The notes under the pieces are model-generated. The model searched no databases. It was not told where the DNA came from and worked only from the letters and a program-made list of their open reading frames with translations. Both the position numbers and the translations under genes were made by a program. A stretch of 64,000 nucleotides of DNA, from contig NZ_JAPFRD010000005.1 of assembly GCF_026183695.1 (NCBI RefSeq), forward strand, positions 330,022-394,021, read 5' to 3'. Origin of the DNA: Alteromonas aquimaris. GTDB lineage: Bacteria > Pseudomonadota > Gammaproteobacteria > Enterobacterales > Alteromonadaceae. This document shows, one piece after another, positions 20,030 to 29,513 of this stretch; within the stretch, counting starts at the first letter, position 1, and every line of letters begins with the position of its first letter.

Positions 20030-20943
20030 TAGAAGTATCCTTCCATTTTCTTCTTCTCCATTGAGCCAGCACTGTCGTGGTCAATGACGCGACCCTGGCG
20101 TTCTGAAGTTTTGGTCAATAACATTTCCTGAATGACTTCAGGTAGGGTAGAGGCGGTAGACTCCACCGCGCCTGTCAGCGGGTAGCAACCTAAGGTACGG
20201 AAGCGCACCGATTTCATTTGAGGTTGCTCACCTTCTTTTAACGGCATACGGTCATCATCGACCATAATTAATACTCCATCACGCTCTACAACGGGACGAG
20301 GCTTAGCCAAATAAAGTGAAGGAATGTCGATATTTTCAAGATAGATATACTGCCAAATGTCCAGCTCGGTCCAATTTGACATGGGGAATACACGGATGCT
20401 TTCACCCTTATTGACCTGCGAGTTATAAATATTCCACAGCTCAGGTCTTTGATTTTTTGGATCCCAACGGTGGTTACTATCACGGAAGGAATAAACACGT
20501 TCTTTCGCGCGTGATTTTTCTTCGTCACGGCGCGCGCCCCCAAAGGCGGCATCAAATTGATATTTATTTAGGGCCTGCTTCAATGAAGCGGTTTTCATAA
20601 TGTCTGTATGCTTTGCACTACCATGGGTGAACGGCCCAATCCCTGCATCTACACCTTCTTGATTGATATGCACAAGTAGATCAAATCCATATTTCTCCGC
20701 TTGTCTGTCACGGAACTCAATCATCTCGTGGAATTTCCATGTGGTATCCACGTGCAACAACGGGAATGGAATTTTACCTGGTGCAAACGCTTTGCGTGCA
20801 AGATGCAGTAGTACCGAAGAGTCCTTACCTACAGAGTACAGCATAACTGGGTTATCAAACTCAGCGGCCACTTCGCGAAAGATATGGATACTCTCGGCTT
20901 CGAGTTGTTTAAGATGCGTAATCGATGGAATATTTGCAGTCAT
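20029..20943 (-). CDS. cysD: Sulfate adenylyltransferase subunit 2 (CysD)
   Basis: CysD is the catalytic ATP-sulfurylase subunit working with CysN. The 304-residue protein carries the PP-loop motif SVGKDSS (37-43), the [15 protein letters not shown] segment and the conserved C-terminal [13 protein letters not shown]. It is the first gene of the five-gene operon. The 196-bp upstream gap has a -10-like TATAAT and the terminator of putP. Confidence 0.97.
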   Translation of the reverse strand: MTANIPSITHLKQLEAESIHIFREVAAEFDNPVMLYSVGKDSSVLLHLARKAFAPGKIPFPLLHVDTTWKFHEMIEFRDRQAEKYGFDLLVHINQEGVDAGIGPFTHGSAKHTDIMKTASLKQALNKYQFDAAFGGARRDEEKSRAKERVYSFRDSNHRWDPKNQRPELWNIYNSQVNKGESIRVFPMSNWTELDIWQYIYLENIDIPSLYLAKPRPVVERDGVLIMVDDDRMPLKEGEQPQMKSVRFRTLGCYPLTGAVESTASTLPEVIQEMLLTKTSERQGRVIDHDSAGSMEKKKMEGYF

Positions 20944-20978
20944 TGTCGAATCCGAATAAGAAAGTTATATACGAAAGA

Positions 20979-21046
20979 ATTATATATATAGAACCCTAAC
21001 ATATTTAAGATCATTTTTGCTATGCGATTTCGCTATTTGAAATAGC
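20979..21046 (-). promoter_or_regulatory. Probable promoter region of the cys operon
   Basis: On the minus strand a TATAAT (20979-20984) lies 36 bp before cysD, with no good -35 hexamer at 16-18 bp spacing, as expected of an activator-dependent promoter. A palindrome with 6-bp arms (GCTATT/AATAGC, 21032-21046) lies upstream where an activator such as CysB could bind. CysB control is inference from the pathway. Confidence 0.4.
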
Positions 21047-21107
21047 ACTTTTATGCCTTTAGACGCAGGGTGAAACAAACAAGTGCACGAGTAGTATACT
21101 CCTCGCA

Positions 21108-21133
21108 AAAGAAAGCCGCGATACATCGCGGCC
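21108..21133 (-). terminator. putP terminator
   Basis: GCCGCGA (21115-21121) pairs with TCGCGGC (21126-21132) over a 4-nt loop. On the minus strand a TTTCTTTT tail follows the stem, a few bases after the putP stop. Confidence 0.85.
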
Positions 21134-21139
21134 TATTTT

Positions 21140-22651
21140 TTATAGATGAGACTTAAGCTCAGCTTGAAATTTATCGAAGGTTTCGGTGACCCCTTCTCTG
21201 GGTTTACCGAACTTACTTAGTATAATGATGGTCAAGCTCGATAACACGAAACCGGGAACAATTTCATATATCCAGCTACTCAGTGACTGACCGTTAATTT
21301 CGACTGGAAGATAGATCCAGAGTAGCACAGTAACTGCCCCGACTATCATACCCCCTAGGGCGGCTCTACGAGTCATATCGCGACGGAATAAGCTAAATAA
21401 AACAAGAGGGCCAAAGGCTGCGCCAAACCCAGCCCAGGCATTACTCACCAAGTTTAAAATAGTTGAGTCGCGATCATAAGCTAGGTAAATAGAAACCAAT
21501 GCCACTGCCACCACCGATACTCGTCCTGCAATAACTAATTCCATATCTGATGCCTCTTTACGTAAAAACGCCTGATAGAAATCGCTGGTAAGAGAGCTGG
21601 AGGTAACTAATAGCTGGGAGGAAATAGTACTCATTATCGCTGCCAGTATCGCCGCTAGCAAAAAGCCCCCAATCAGGGGATGGAAGAGAATTTGCGAAAG
21701 GTGGATAAATACTGTTTCAGGATCAATTTGTGTTTGTTGCACAGAGGTGACATAGGCTAAGCCAAACAATCCTGTCATGAGCGCACCTGTAATTGAGACG
21801 ATCATCCAACTCATGCCAATATTTCGAGCAGTAGGAATATCTTTAACAGATCGGATCGCCATAAACCGAACAATAATGTGGGGTTGCCCGAAATAGCCCA
21901 GCCCCCATGCCATCAATGAAATAATGCCAATGATCGTAAGATGCTCCCCATCTATCGCATCTACGAAGGGTTTTAATAAATCCGGATTGATATTTTCAAT
22001 AGCGGTAACTGCACCACTGAGACCGCCCAGTTCCATCACGACAACCACAGGGACCATCACAAGCGAGACGAACATGATGCAACCTTGTACAAAGTCCGTC
22101 ATGCTAACCGCCATGAATCCGCCCACGAGCGTATAGGCTACAACGACCCCGGCGGTGACATACAACCCAATCTCATAACTTAAATTAAACGAAGATTCGA
22201 ATAATTTACCGCCCGCCACAACGCCAGAAGAGGTATAAAGGGTGAAGAAAACCACGATCACAATTGAGGCGATCACGCGAAGAATGCGTGAATTATCAGC
22301 AAATCGATTCTCAAAGTAATCGGGTAAGGTAATGGAGTTGTTTGCTACTTCTGTATAGACCCTTAGACGCGGGGCCACTAACAAATAATTGGCTAGCGCC
22401 CCTAATGTAAGACCTACAGCTATCCATCCAGCAGATAAACCTGATACATACATGGCGCCGGGCAGGCCCATTAACATCCAGCCACTCATATCAGACGCGC
22501 CTGCGGAAAGAGCAGTGACAGCGGGGCCAAGTTGGCGTCCGCCTAACATATAGCCTTCGACATTCGTATCAGTTTGTCGATAAGCGAAAAGGCCGATGCC
22601 AAGCATCGCCGCAAAATAGAGACCTAACGAAATAATCGTGCCTGTTGCCAT
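21140..22651 (-). CDS. putP: Sodium/proline symporter PutP
   Basis: A 503-residue SSS-family (SLC5) symporter with about thirteen membrane segments, importing proline with Na+. The size matches E. coli PutP (502). Recognisable parts are SAGASDMSGW in TM2 (Na+/proline site), YTLVGGFMAVSMTDFVQG and GYFGQPHIIVRFMAI. No putA is next to it, so proline use for nutrition or osmoprotection is undecided. An 8-bp inverted repeat (22648-22655 with 22698-22705) spans its start codon. Confidence 0.93.
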   Translation of the reverse strand: MATGTIISLGLYFAAMLGIGLFAYRQTDTNVEGYMLGGRQLGPAVTALSAGASDMSGWMLMGLPGAMYVSGLSAGWIAVGLTLGALANYLLVAPRLRVYTEVANNSITLPDYFENRFADNSRILRVIASIVIVVFFTLYTSSGVVAGGKLFESSFNLSYEIGLYVTAGVVVAYTLVGGFMAVSMTDFVQGCIMFVSLVMVPVVVVMELGGLSGAVTAIENINPDLLKPFVDAIDGEHLTIIGIISLMAWGLGYFGQPHIIVRFMAIRSVKDIPTARNIGMSWMIVSITGALMTGLFGLAYVTSVQQTQIDPETVFIHLSQILFHPLIGGFLLAAILAAIMSTISSQLLVTSSSLTSDFYQAFLRKEASDMELVIAGRVSVVAVALVSIYLAYDRDSTILNLVSNAWAGFGAAFGPLVLFSLFRRDMTRRAALGGMIVGAVTVLLWIYLPVEINGQSLSSWIYEIVPGFVLSSLTIIILSKFGKPREGVTETFDKFQAELKSHL

Positions 22652-22721
22652 AGAGTTATCCTTTTTTCTTTTAATGCTAACAGGAAGTTAAGCAAGTCTC
22701 TATGGGGAGATCAGGATAGTT

Positions 22722-23429
22722 TTACGCGGAAAACTTAAGGCGTTGCTCTATCTTATCTTCTAACCATGATAAGTCTGCGTTTTGACCGCCTACCAAAACT
22801 ACGTTGCGGTTACTCAGGTTAAGCAAAGACCCTTTAAATTGCGCGTTGGAAAATTGGTCGGGCAGCACTCGGTTTTCGTGTTCGGGTAACACGAAGACAG
22901 ACAATGAGCCTTGAGCTGTTTTCAAAATCAAATGTAGAGTCTTCGCTGCGCCAAGATAGCAATAGTTAGCGACTTCTATCTCATCAATACCCTGTTCGAG
23001 GTACCCTCCGAAGCTGGCAAGTCTTGCATTGATATGCGTTAAATCAGCTGGCTTTTGAGCATGCGAAATCTCTTCCTCTACATGAGCAACATGGGTTAAC
23101 AGCTGTGATTGTAAATCTGCATTTAGCCATTGGCTCCATAAAGTGAAACTCACTCCCACCACCAAGGCAATCGAGGCCGCCACCGCGAACAAACCACGTG
23201 TTTTTTGTTTTTTGCGCGTATACAGCTTAGTACTTTGTTGCCATATCAAGCGATGTGCTAAATCAGTTGGTACCGCTATATGGGTAGCTTTTTCGAGCTT
23301 TTTGTCTAACGATTTCACGTCGTTCCAAAACGCTTGCTTGCTGGCGTCAGCCTTTGCTGCCGCAATAACCGCTTCGTCAGTGGTCTGTGGATCAGCATAG
23401 ACACGACGTCTGAATTCTAACTCATCCAT
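22722..23429 (-). CDS. DUF3379 protein, probable anti-sigma partner
   Basis: A 235-residue single-pass membrane protein: a charged cytosolic N-terminus (about 1-75), one membrane segment (GLFAVAASIALVVGVSFTLW, about 78-97) and a periplasmic domain. I recognise it as DUF3379. Its ATG lies within the last codons of the ECF sigma-factor gene (8-nt overlap), the usual layout of sigma/anti-sigma pairs, so it probably holds the sigma factor inactive at the membrane. I chose ATG 23429 (MDELEFRRR) over the in-frame ATG at 23471 because it has an AGAGGGG-like ribosome site and avoids a long overlap. Confidence 0.75.
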   Translation of the reverse strand: MDELEFRRRVYADPQTTDEAVIAAAKADASKQAFWNDVKSLDKKLEKATHIAVPTDLAHRLIWQQSTKLYTRKKQKTRGLFAVAASIALVVGVSFTLWSQWLNADLQSQLLTHVAHVEEEISHAQKPADLTHINARLASFGGYLEQGIDEIEVANYCYLGAAKTLHLILKTAQGSLSVFVLPEHENRVLPDQFSNAQFKGSLLNLSNRNVVLVGGQNADLSWLEDKIEQRLKFSA

Positions 23430-23934
23430 TTTTGGCCCCTCTAAGGTTTGATTGCGTGACAAGTGCTTCACGGATCTGGTTTCTTGCTCTGAACAAACGT
23501 GTCATCACGGTGTTTTTGTTCAAATCAAGTTGCTGCGCAATTTCATCGCCGCTCATTCCAAAAATTAACTGTAAAACCAGCGGCTCTCTGTATTCAATAC
23601 TTAAACCTGCTAACAGTCGTTGAATATCGCGTTGCTGCATGGACACTTGAGTGGGTTCAATTTCATCAAACAAAAATTCTTCATCTACCTCCACCATGGG
23701 AAGCTGCTTGCGCTCGAAGCGTCGTGCATTCTCTCGTTTTAAAATAGTGATAAGCCACGACTTGGCAGCGTGTTCATCTTGTAACGCGTCCAACGACTTC
23801 CATGCGCGTAAAAAAGTTTCCTGCACAATATCTTCCGCCACAGACTTATCCTTCACCAGCCATACAGCATATCGGTATATGTCTGCATGAAATGCGTGAA
23901 CCAGCGCTTCATATCGTTGTTGTTTTGTCTTCAT
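23422..23934 (-). CDS. ECF RNA polymerase sigma factor
   Basis: A 170-residue extracytoplasmic-function sigma factor with region 2 (about 12-75; AEDIVQETFLRAW) and region 4 (about 105-160; FGMSGDEIAQQLDLNKNTV helix-turn-helix), and no regions 1 or 3. It is followed by an overlapping membrane-protein gene, probably its anti-sigma factor. Target genes and the signal are unknown. Its upstream side abuts the terminator of the DUF885 gene. Confidence 0.9.
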   Translation of the reverse strand: MKTKQQRYEALVHAFHADIYRYAVWLVKDKSVAEDIVQETFLRAWKSLDALQDEHAAKSWLITILKRENARRFERKQLPMVEVDEEFLFDEIEPTQVSMQQRDIQRLLAGLSIEYREPLVLQLIFGMSGDEIAQQLDLNKNTVMTRLFRARNQIREALVTQSNLRGAKNG

Positions 23935-23976
23935 GCATGATAAGACCTGAGGTGAAGGGTTTTTATTTCAACGTGA

Positions 23977-24005
23977 CAAAAAAAAGCCCGACATTAAGTC
24001 GGGCT
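23977..24005 (-). terminator. Terminator of the DUF885 gene
   Basis: AGCCCGAC (23985-23992) pairs with GTCGGGCT (23998-24005) around a 5-nt loop. On the minus strand a run of seven Ts follows. It lies directly after the DUF885 stop and upstream of the sigma-factor gene. Confidence 0.9.
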
Positions 24006-24015
24006 AAGGCATTGC

Positions 24016-25869
24016 TTAGGCTTGTTTAACTTTTTTTATCCAGCCATTAATTTTTTCTTCAAGGATTGAAAGTGGAACAGGACCATCCTTGAGAATTTCG
24101 TCATGGAAGCCCTTGTAATCGAACTTGTCTCCTAATTCATCCATGGCTTTTTGGCGCAACTCCATGATTTTAAGCTTTCCTATCATATATGCCGTGGCCT
24201 GGCCTGGCATCGCAATATATCGTTCAATCGCCTTGACTGCATCCAGTTCGGGGTTCGGTGTGTTTTTAATTAGATAATCAATGGCTTTTTCTCGAGACCA
24301 TTGTTTAGCGTGAATACCCGTATCCACCACTAGCCGGCAAGCACGCCATAGTTCCATCGCCAGTCGGCCAAAGTCGGAGTAGGGGTCTTTATAAAATCCC
24401 ATATCTTTTGCTAGTTCTTCACTGTAAAGTCCCCAACCTTCGGTATAAGCGGTTTCACTAAGGAACTTCTGGAATTGCGGTACGCTATCTAACTCTTGGG
24501 CAATGGCGCGCTGCATGTGGTGGCCAGGAATACCTTCGTGATAAGCAAGGGCTTCCAACTGATAAATTGGCATGGACTTCATGTCATATAGATTCGCATA
24601 GTAGATACCTGGTCGGCTACCATCCTGGGCGGGGCTTTGGTAAAAGGCCTTTCCTGCTGATTCTTCACGGAACGCTTCAACCCGCTTAACGATCATATCT
24701 GCCTTCGGTATTAGACCAAAGTACTCTGGGATCGCTTTACGCATTTCATCCACTGCTTTCTTGGCCTCATCCATGTATTTTTGACGACCTTCATCAGTGT
24801 TTGCATAGTAAAACTGATCGTCATTTCGCATAAATTCAAAGAACTCTTGCAACGTGCCATCGAACTCAACCTGCTGCATGATGTCTTTCATGGCCGTATG
24901 AATTCGCTGCACGTTTTCAAGACCAATATTATGTACTTCATCGGCGGACAAATCAGTAGACGTAAAATGAGCCAAACGATTTTCATACCATTTATCGCCT
25001 TCAGGTAGACGCCAAACACCGTCCCCTTCTGGGGTTAATTCACGCTGATGCTTTAATTCGGAAATGAATTTTTCGTAGGCGGGCCGTACAGAAGTGAGAA
25101 GGGCTGCCTTGCCCTCTTCCAGCAAAGCCTGTTTGTCTGTTTCTTCAATATCCAGCGCGTTCACTTTGTTCTGGAAGTCTTCCCAAATTGAAGAAGGCTC
25201 TGCGGAAGGATCAAATGGGGCACCTGAAATGACATTTTCGGACGCCTGAATCATTTGGTCATAAGACCATTTTGGAGGAAATACTTTCTTGTTTTCACGT
25301 AACTTCATTTGCTCAATGACTTGATCGAAAAATGTGTCTACTTTATCAAGCCGGCTGATGTAAGCCTGGGCGTCGGATTTATCAGCCACCCGGTGAATGT
25401 TGATCAAAAAGCTTGGCACCATGGTATGGGCCGCCCTGAATTGATGAACTACATAGTAGTGATGACGGAACTGGTCATTTTCTAATTGTTTTTCTATTTG
25501 ATGACGATACAAACGAAGGCTTAACTTTTCCTGTTCTGACAATTGGTCGGTATCAAAATTATCGAGCTCTTCCAGACGGTTTTTAGCAATAGCAATGTGC
25601 TCATCCTGACGCTCTTCGCTTACATCATCCCATTCACCGTATTGGTCACCCTTAATCCCTAAATAACTTTGAAAGAGTGGAGAGCGATCGAGATCTTCCT
25701 GGAATGTGCGTTCAAAAAAAGCATTTAAACGTTCCGATTCAGATTTTTGAGCAGGCTTGGTGGCTTCTGCAGTGCTGGTTTTTGTTTGGGTTTCTGGTGC
25801 AGGCGAACAGGCTATTACCCCTGAGATTAGTATCGCTAATGGTGTGATTTTCCACATGTGCTTATTCAT
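24016..25869 (-). CDS. DUF885 family lipoprotein, putative metallopeptidase
   Basis: A 617-residue exported protein with a lipoprotein signal (ITPLAILISGVIACS; Cys after IA). The body belongs to DUF885, whose hallmark HEGIPGHH is seen at residues 444-451 with a downstream TEGWGLYSEEL segment (third metal ligand), as in gluzincin-like metallopeptidases. It probably acts as a periplasmic peptidase; the substrate is unknown. A GGAG sits 5 nt before the ATG. It is bounded by its own terminator. Confidence 0.88.
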   Translation of the reverse strand: MNKHMWKITPLAILISGVIACSPAPETQTKTSTAEATKPAQKSESERLNAFFERTFQEDLDRSPLFQSYLGIKGDQYGEWDDVSEERQDEHIAIAKNRLEELDNFDTDQLSEQEKLSLRLYRHQIEKQLENDQFRHHYYVVHQFRAAHTMVPSFLINIHRVADKSDAQAYISRLDKVDTFFDQVIEQMKLRENKKVFPPKWSYDQMIQASENVISGAPFDPSAEPSSIWEDFQNKVNALDIEETDKQALLEEGKAALLTSVRPAYEKFISELKHQRELTPEGDGVWRLPEGDKWYENRLAHFTSTDLSADEVHNIGLENVQRIHTAMKDIMQQVEFDGTLQEFFEFMRNDDQFYYANTDEGRQKYMDEAKKAVDEMRKAIPEYFGLIPKADMIVKRVEAFREESAGKAFYQSPAQDGSRPGIYYANLYDMKSMPIYQLEALAYHEGIPGHHMQRAIAQELDSVPQFQKFLSETAYTEGWGLYSEELAKDMGFYKDPYSDFGRLAMELWRACRLVVDTGIHAKQWSREKAIDYLIKNTPNPELDAVKAIERYIAMPGQATAYMIGKLKIMELRQKAMDELGDKFDYKGFHDEILKDGPVPLSILEEKINGWIKKVKQA

Positions 25870-25920
25870 TTTCTCTCCAGTTTAAACTGTTGTTTTCAAT
25901 CGCTTCGGTGGTATACGACG

Positions 25921-27612
25921 TTATTGTGGGTAAAGGGCCGGTAAGGCGGCTTTATCCGTCGTCTTCTTCTTTTTAAATTGTTTACGTAGTGTAGCAACTT
26001 GCTTCGCAAAACCCTTGCTATCCCACGGCTGGTGTTCGTTACCATATTTACTGGCAAAAAGGTTATCGATGTAGGGTTGCAATACTTGCGTTGCAGCCCA
26101 GTCAGACGGAACTTCTACGTGCGCGGGAGCAATTGCGTTTATCCATATCATTAAAGACCTGTAAATTGTTGAGGGCTGGCCCGATTTGATATGGGTTAAC
26201 AATTGCTTATATGCATGCTCACTATCTAGGAATGGTTGAACAAGGGAATCATCCCGTTTGTGGGCCAGTGTTGATTTCAGCTGGCGATACTTCCATCCTG
26301 TCACTACCCAGCCACAAAGCGTCACACACAGTAATGCACTAATAAACAGCATGATTCGAAAATTGAAGTCACTCAAAGGCCGGGCAGCCGGACTGTGCTC
26401 TGGTATTGAATTCAGATCTGTTACCGTATCGGTACTGGTCGCGGTGGGGGTATTTGCCAATGCGATGTCAGAGGCCGGTTGGACGGTGATTGTGCGAGCT
26501 GGAAGTGTGGCATATTCCGTCTTCTCGGTTAGCACATTAAACCATGGCACCGTTATTTCAGGTAATACAAAATCTCCGGCTTGAGTTGGGATCACAGCCA
26601 AAGACTCCTTGCGTTGGGCAATCAATGTTTCATTTTTGTCTACCGTTGCAGTAACCGCTTGATCAGGGTAGCGTTTAAAATGGGGGGGATAAAGCTGGGG
26701 CAGTTCGGGTAATTGCTCTTCAACAACCCCGATAGCGGTTAAGCTTACAGTTCGAGTTATGGGCTCACCGACCACAAACTTTTCAGACTGCCATTCTTCA
26801 TCTAGTCTGACAAACTCGCTGGGCAACCAATGATAATCAATGCCTTCCGGTTTCGCTTTAACCGAGATATCAATATCAGGTCCAATTCGATTAACTTCCT
26901 GCGTTCGATTAAAGAAGCCAAAGCGTTGACTTGAGCTTGACGCAAGCACTTCCCCACTAAATACTGGCCCTCGAATAGTAAAGTCACCAGACTGTTGTGG
27001 AATAACAGCAAAGGTGCGTTCTATTATCTGGTAGCGACGCCCGTTAATAATGTCAGTATACTGCTTGTCCTCTCCGAGTTGCTTGATTTGCGCTTTGGCT
27101 AATTGAGGCGCGTCGAGACTGCCACGTTCGATATTGGTAGCAAAGAACAGCTTAACTGTATAGCGAATTTGCTGTTGCAAATAAACGGAATTGGCGTCTA
27201 CTTCAGTGGTGACATAGTAATCTCGGGCGGGTTGTTTATCATTTTGTTTGACCGCCACCACCTCAATATCTATGGGGTTGGATTGTTTGCCTTCTATGGT
27301 AAATGAAGGGATCGTAAAGGTGCCTTTCGCGCGGGGGAAAAGGGTAGTGGACCAGGTAGTTGTCCTGGTGGTGTCAAAATTGATAATAGATGTTTTGCTA
27401 CTAACCGAGGTTCTCCCCACCACAAAGTCTTTTAACAATGGAGAACTGTCGAACGCTTCGCGTTTAGCATCTCCATATGCAGTAATAGAAAGAACGAAGG
27501 CCTCATCCATCATCACCGGATTTTTATCTACTGAGGCTTCCACTTTACTCACTTCAGCAAAAGCAGTGAAAGAGAAAATTAAGCACAAAAGTGCTGCGTA
27601 CAAGCATTTCAT
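25921..27612 (-). CDS. batD: BatD-like membrane protein
   Basis: A protein of about 563 residues with a signal peptide (KCLYAALLCLIFSFTAFA), an Ig-like beta-rich extracytoplasmic region (SKVEASVDKNPVMMDEAF onward), a membrane segment near 420-440 and a cytosolic tail. This is the BatD (Bacteroides aerotolerance) layout. It is the last gene of the moxR-bat operon. The start at 27612 overlaps the previous stop as TAATG with GGAG upstream; an in-frame ATG two codons earlier (27618) is possible. Its biochemical role is not established for the family. Confidence 0.85.
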   Translation of the reverse strand: MKCLYAALLCLIFSFTAFAEVSKVEASVDKNPVMMDEAFVLSITAYGDAKREAFDSSPLLKDFVVGRTSVSSKTSIINFDTTRTTTWSTTLFPRAKGTFTIPSFTIEGKQSNPIDIEVVAVKQNDKQPARDYYVTTEVDANSVYLQQQIRYTVKLFFATNIERGSLDAPQLAKAQIKQLGEDKQYTDIINGRRYQIIERTFAVIPQQSGDFTIRGPVFSGEVLASSSSQRFGFFNRTQEVNRIGPDIDISVKAKPEGIDYHWLPSEFVRLDEEWQSEKFVVGEPITRTVSLTAIGVVEEQLPELPQLYPPHFKRYPDQAVTATVDKNETLIAQRKESLAVIPTQAGDFVLPEITVPWFNVLTEKTEYATLPARTITVQPASDIALANTPTATSTDTVTDLNSIPEHSPAARPLSDFNFRIMLFISALLCVTLCGWVVTGWKYRQLKSTLAHKRDDSLVQPFLDSEHAYKQLLTHIKSGQPSTIYRSLMIWINAIAPAHVEVPSDWAATQVLQPYIDNLFASKYGNEHQPWDSKGFAKQVATLRKQFKKKKTTDKAALPALYPQ

Positions 27613-29510
27613 TACCATTCTCTCCGATTAGCTGGCAAGCGATCCCGTTGCCTTCTTTGCGCTTCCAGTTGCATTTTGCGCTTCAATAGATAAGCGGGAT
27701 CATCTGGGATACGTCGTTTAATATTTTCAAGGCGCTGCAGTTCTTCATCACTTAAGCTATCACTGTACTCGGTGGCAACTGAGTCGGACATCTCTTCAGG
27801 ATTGTCTGACTCCCCATCTGACTCTGCCGACTGCGGCTGAGTTGTTTCCGATTCCTGGCGTTGCTGATTGTCCTGCGGCTGAGGTGACTGCGCTTGCTGA
27901 GATTTGCTTTGTTGCTGATCGTCACTTTGTGATGATTGTGCGGCGTTATCTTGTTGCTGCGAGGATGATGCAGAATTGGTTTCCTCAGACTGCTGATTTT
28001 GCTGATTTTGCTGATTTTGTGCGTTTTGTTGACCTTGCTGATTTGGTTGGTCTTGCTGACCTTCAGCATTCTCATTTTGTTGTTGTTGTTGTTGCTGTTG
28101 TTGTTCTTGCTGTTGCTTTAGCTCTTCTAGCAGGGCTTTATTGTGGGCCGCGTCCGCGTGATCGGGTTGCTGAGCGAGGGCTTGCGCATACTTTTCAATG
28201 GCCTCATCAAGTTTCCCTAGTCGCGCCAAGCTATTTCCCTGGTTATAGAATCCATCGGCTGTATTTAGCTGCGAATAGGCCTCAAGTGCCGCTTGATAGT
28301 TTCCTGCTTTGTAATGCGCAGCGCCTTTCCATGCAGGAGAGATAAACTCGCTCGCTGCTTGGTCATAGGCCTCCTGCTTAAATGCTTCTAGACCGCGTTG
28401 GTCGCGATTAGAAAAGGGTGAAGAATACCAAGGGGTATTAACGGGTTCCTGTGCGTTTCGTGGCTGCGCGAAAACAGGGTCGGGCGAAGACAATGCCGAT
28501 ACTAAGACAAAGCAAGCAATTAAACCTCTTCTGAATGCATAAGCTGCCAAGGGAAGTAGCAGAAGCACCAGATATGGGCCTGCCTCGCGCCACTTATCAC
28601 TTGCAGTATTACCTTCTTCAGTCATTTTTTTCTGCGGTCTTTTAACCGCGCTAAGTAGTTTTTTAATGTCGCTATCGGTGGTCGACAAAGTGGTGTATAC
28701 CCCATTGCCGGCATGGGCTATCGAACGAAGCGGTGACTCATTCAATTTTGCAATCACTATACTGCCATCTGCAGCTTTTAGTAGTTCTCCACTTATCTGT
28801 TTAATTGGGGCTCCCGCTGGGGTACCAGTTCCTACCACATTTATCACATAGGGGCGTTTATCGATATAGTCTTGCAATTCTTTTGCCTGTGAAAGTTCAA
28901 TTTCATCGGTAAACCAATAAATATTTCCGCGTTGATAGCCTGCATTAGCTAGCAATTCAGACGCAGTTTGAATACCAAGAAAAGGATCGCTTCCCGGGAC
29001 AGGCATAATTTCGGGTCTCAAGCTGGGAATAAGCGCGGTCAAATTGGCTGCATCCGTCGTAAGTGGGCTGATGGTAAATGCATCCCCCGCGTACGCGACT
29101 AATCCCATTTCTCCTTCACCAATCGCATTAACCAAGTCAATTGCTTTATATTTAGCGCGGGTCAGCCTGTCTGGAGTTAAATCGGTAGCGCGCATTGAGA
29201 GCGACATATCCATCACAATCACATGTCCTGCCTTTACCTGAAATACCGGTTGAGGCAGCCGCTCCCAGGTCGGCCCTGCCAGTGCTACTACGGCGATTAT
29301 CCAGCCTGATGCTAGTAGCCAGAAGGGGGGACGGCTTAATGCGTTACCCTGGTTAATTACCATAAATCGATACAGGTGGTTAGACACAATGCTTTGCCAA
29401 CCAGATCTTCGACTGACATGTTGTTTAATGAGCCAGTAGAGTAAGCCAAGGGGGATAAGCGTCATAAACCAGAGAGGACGTAAAAAATGGAATTGCTCGA
29501 TAATCGCCAT
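27612..29510 (-). CDS. VWA-TPR membrane protein (BatB/BatC fusion type)
   Basis: A 632-residue inner-membrane protein: two N-terminal membrane segments, a von Willebrand A domain with a complete MIDAS start (VIVMDMSLSM), a further membrane segment near 310-330, TPR repeats (about 385-460; FYNQGNSLARLGKLDEAIEKY) and a long Gln/Asn/Ser-rich tail (about 465-590) before a basic C-terminus. It thus joins functions that are separate BatB and BatC proteins in Bacteroides. The polar tail is encoded by near-perfect CAA/CAG and 9-bp repeats around 27990-28118, which may vary in length between strains. It probably works with BatA in an envelope complex served by the MoxR ATPase. Confidence 0.88.
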   Translation of the reverse strand: MAIIEQFHFLRPLWFMTLIPLGLLYWLIKQHVSRRSGWQSIVSNHLYRFMVINQGNALSRPPFWLLASGWIIAVVALAGPTWERLPQPVFQVKAGHVIVMDMSLSMRATDLTPDRLTRAKYKAIDLVNAIGEGEMGLVAYAGDAFTISPLTTDAANLTALIPSLRPEIMPVPGSDPFLGIQTASELLANAGYQRGNIYWFTDEIELSQAKELQDYIDKRPYVINVVGTGTPAGAPIKQISGELLKAADGSIVIAKLNESPLRSIAHAGNGVYTTLSTTDSDIKKLLSAVKRPQKKMTEEGNTASDKWREAGPYLVLLLLPLAAYAFRRGLIACFVLVSALSSPDPVFAQPRNAQEPVNTPWYSSPFSNRDQRGLEAFKQEAYDQAASEFISPAWKGAAHYKAGNYQAALEAYSQLNTADGFYNQGNSLARLGKLDEAIEKYAQALAQQPDHADAAHNKALLEELKQQQEQQQQQQQQQNENAEGQQDQPNQQGQQNAQNQQNQQNQQSEETNSASSSQQQDNAAQSSQSDDQQQSKSQQAQSPQPQDNQQRQESETTQPQSAESDGESDNPEEMSDSVATEYSDSLSDEELQRLENIKRRIPDDPAYLLKRKMQLEAQRRQRDRLPANRREW

Positions 29511-29513
29511 GTT

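Noticed and set aside
27980-28120. CRISPR-like or mobile repeat
   Set aside because: The repeats are in frame and encode the Gln/Asn-rich tail of the VWA-TPR protein.
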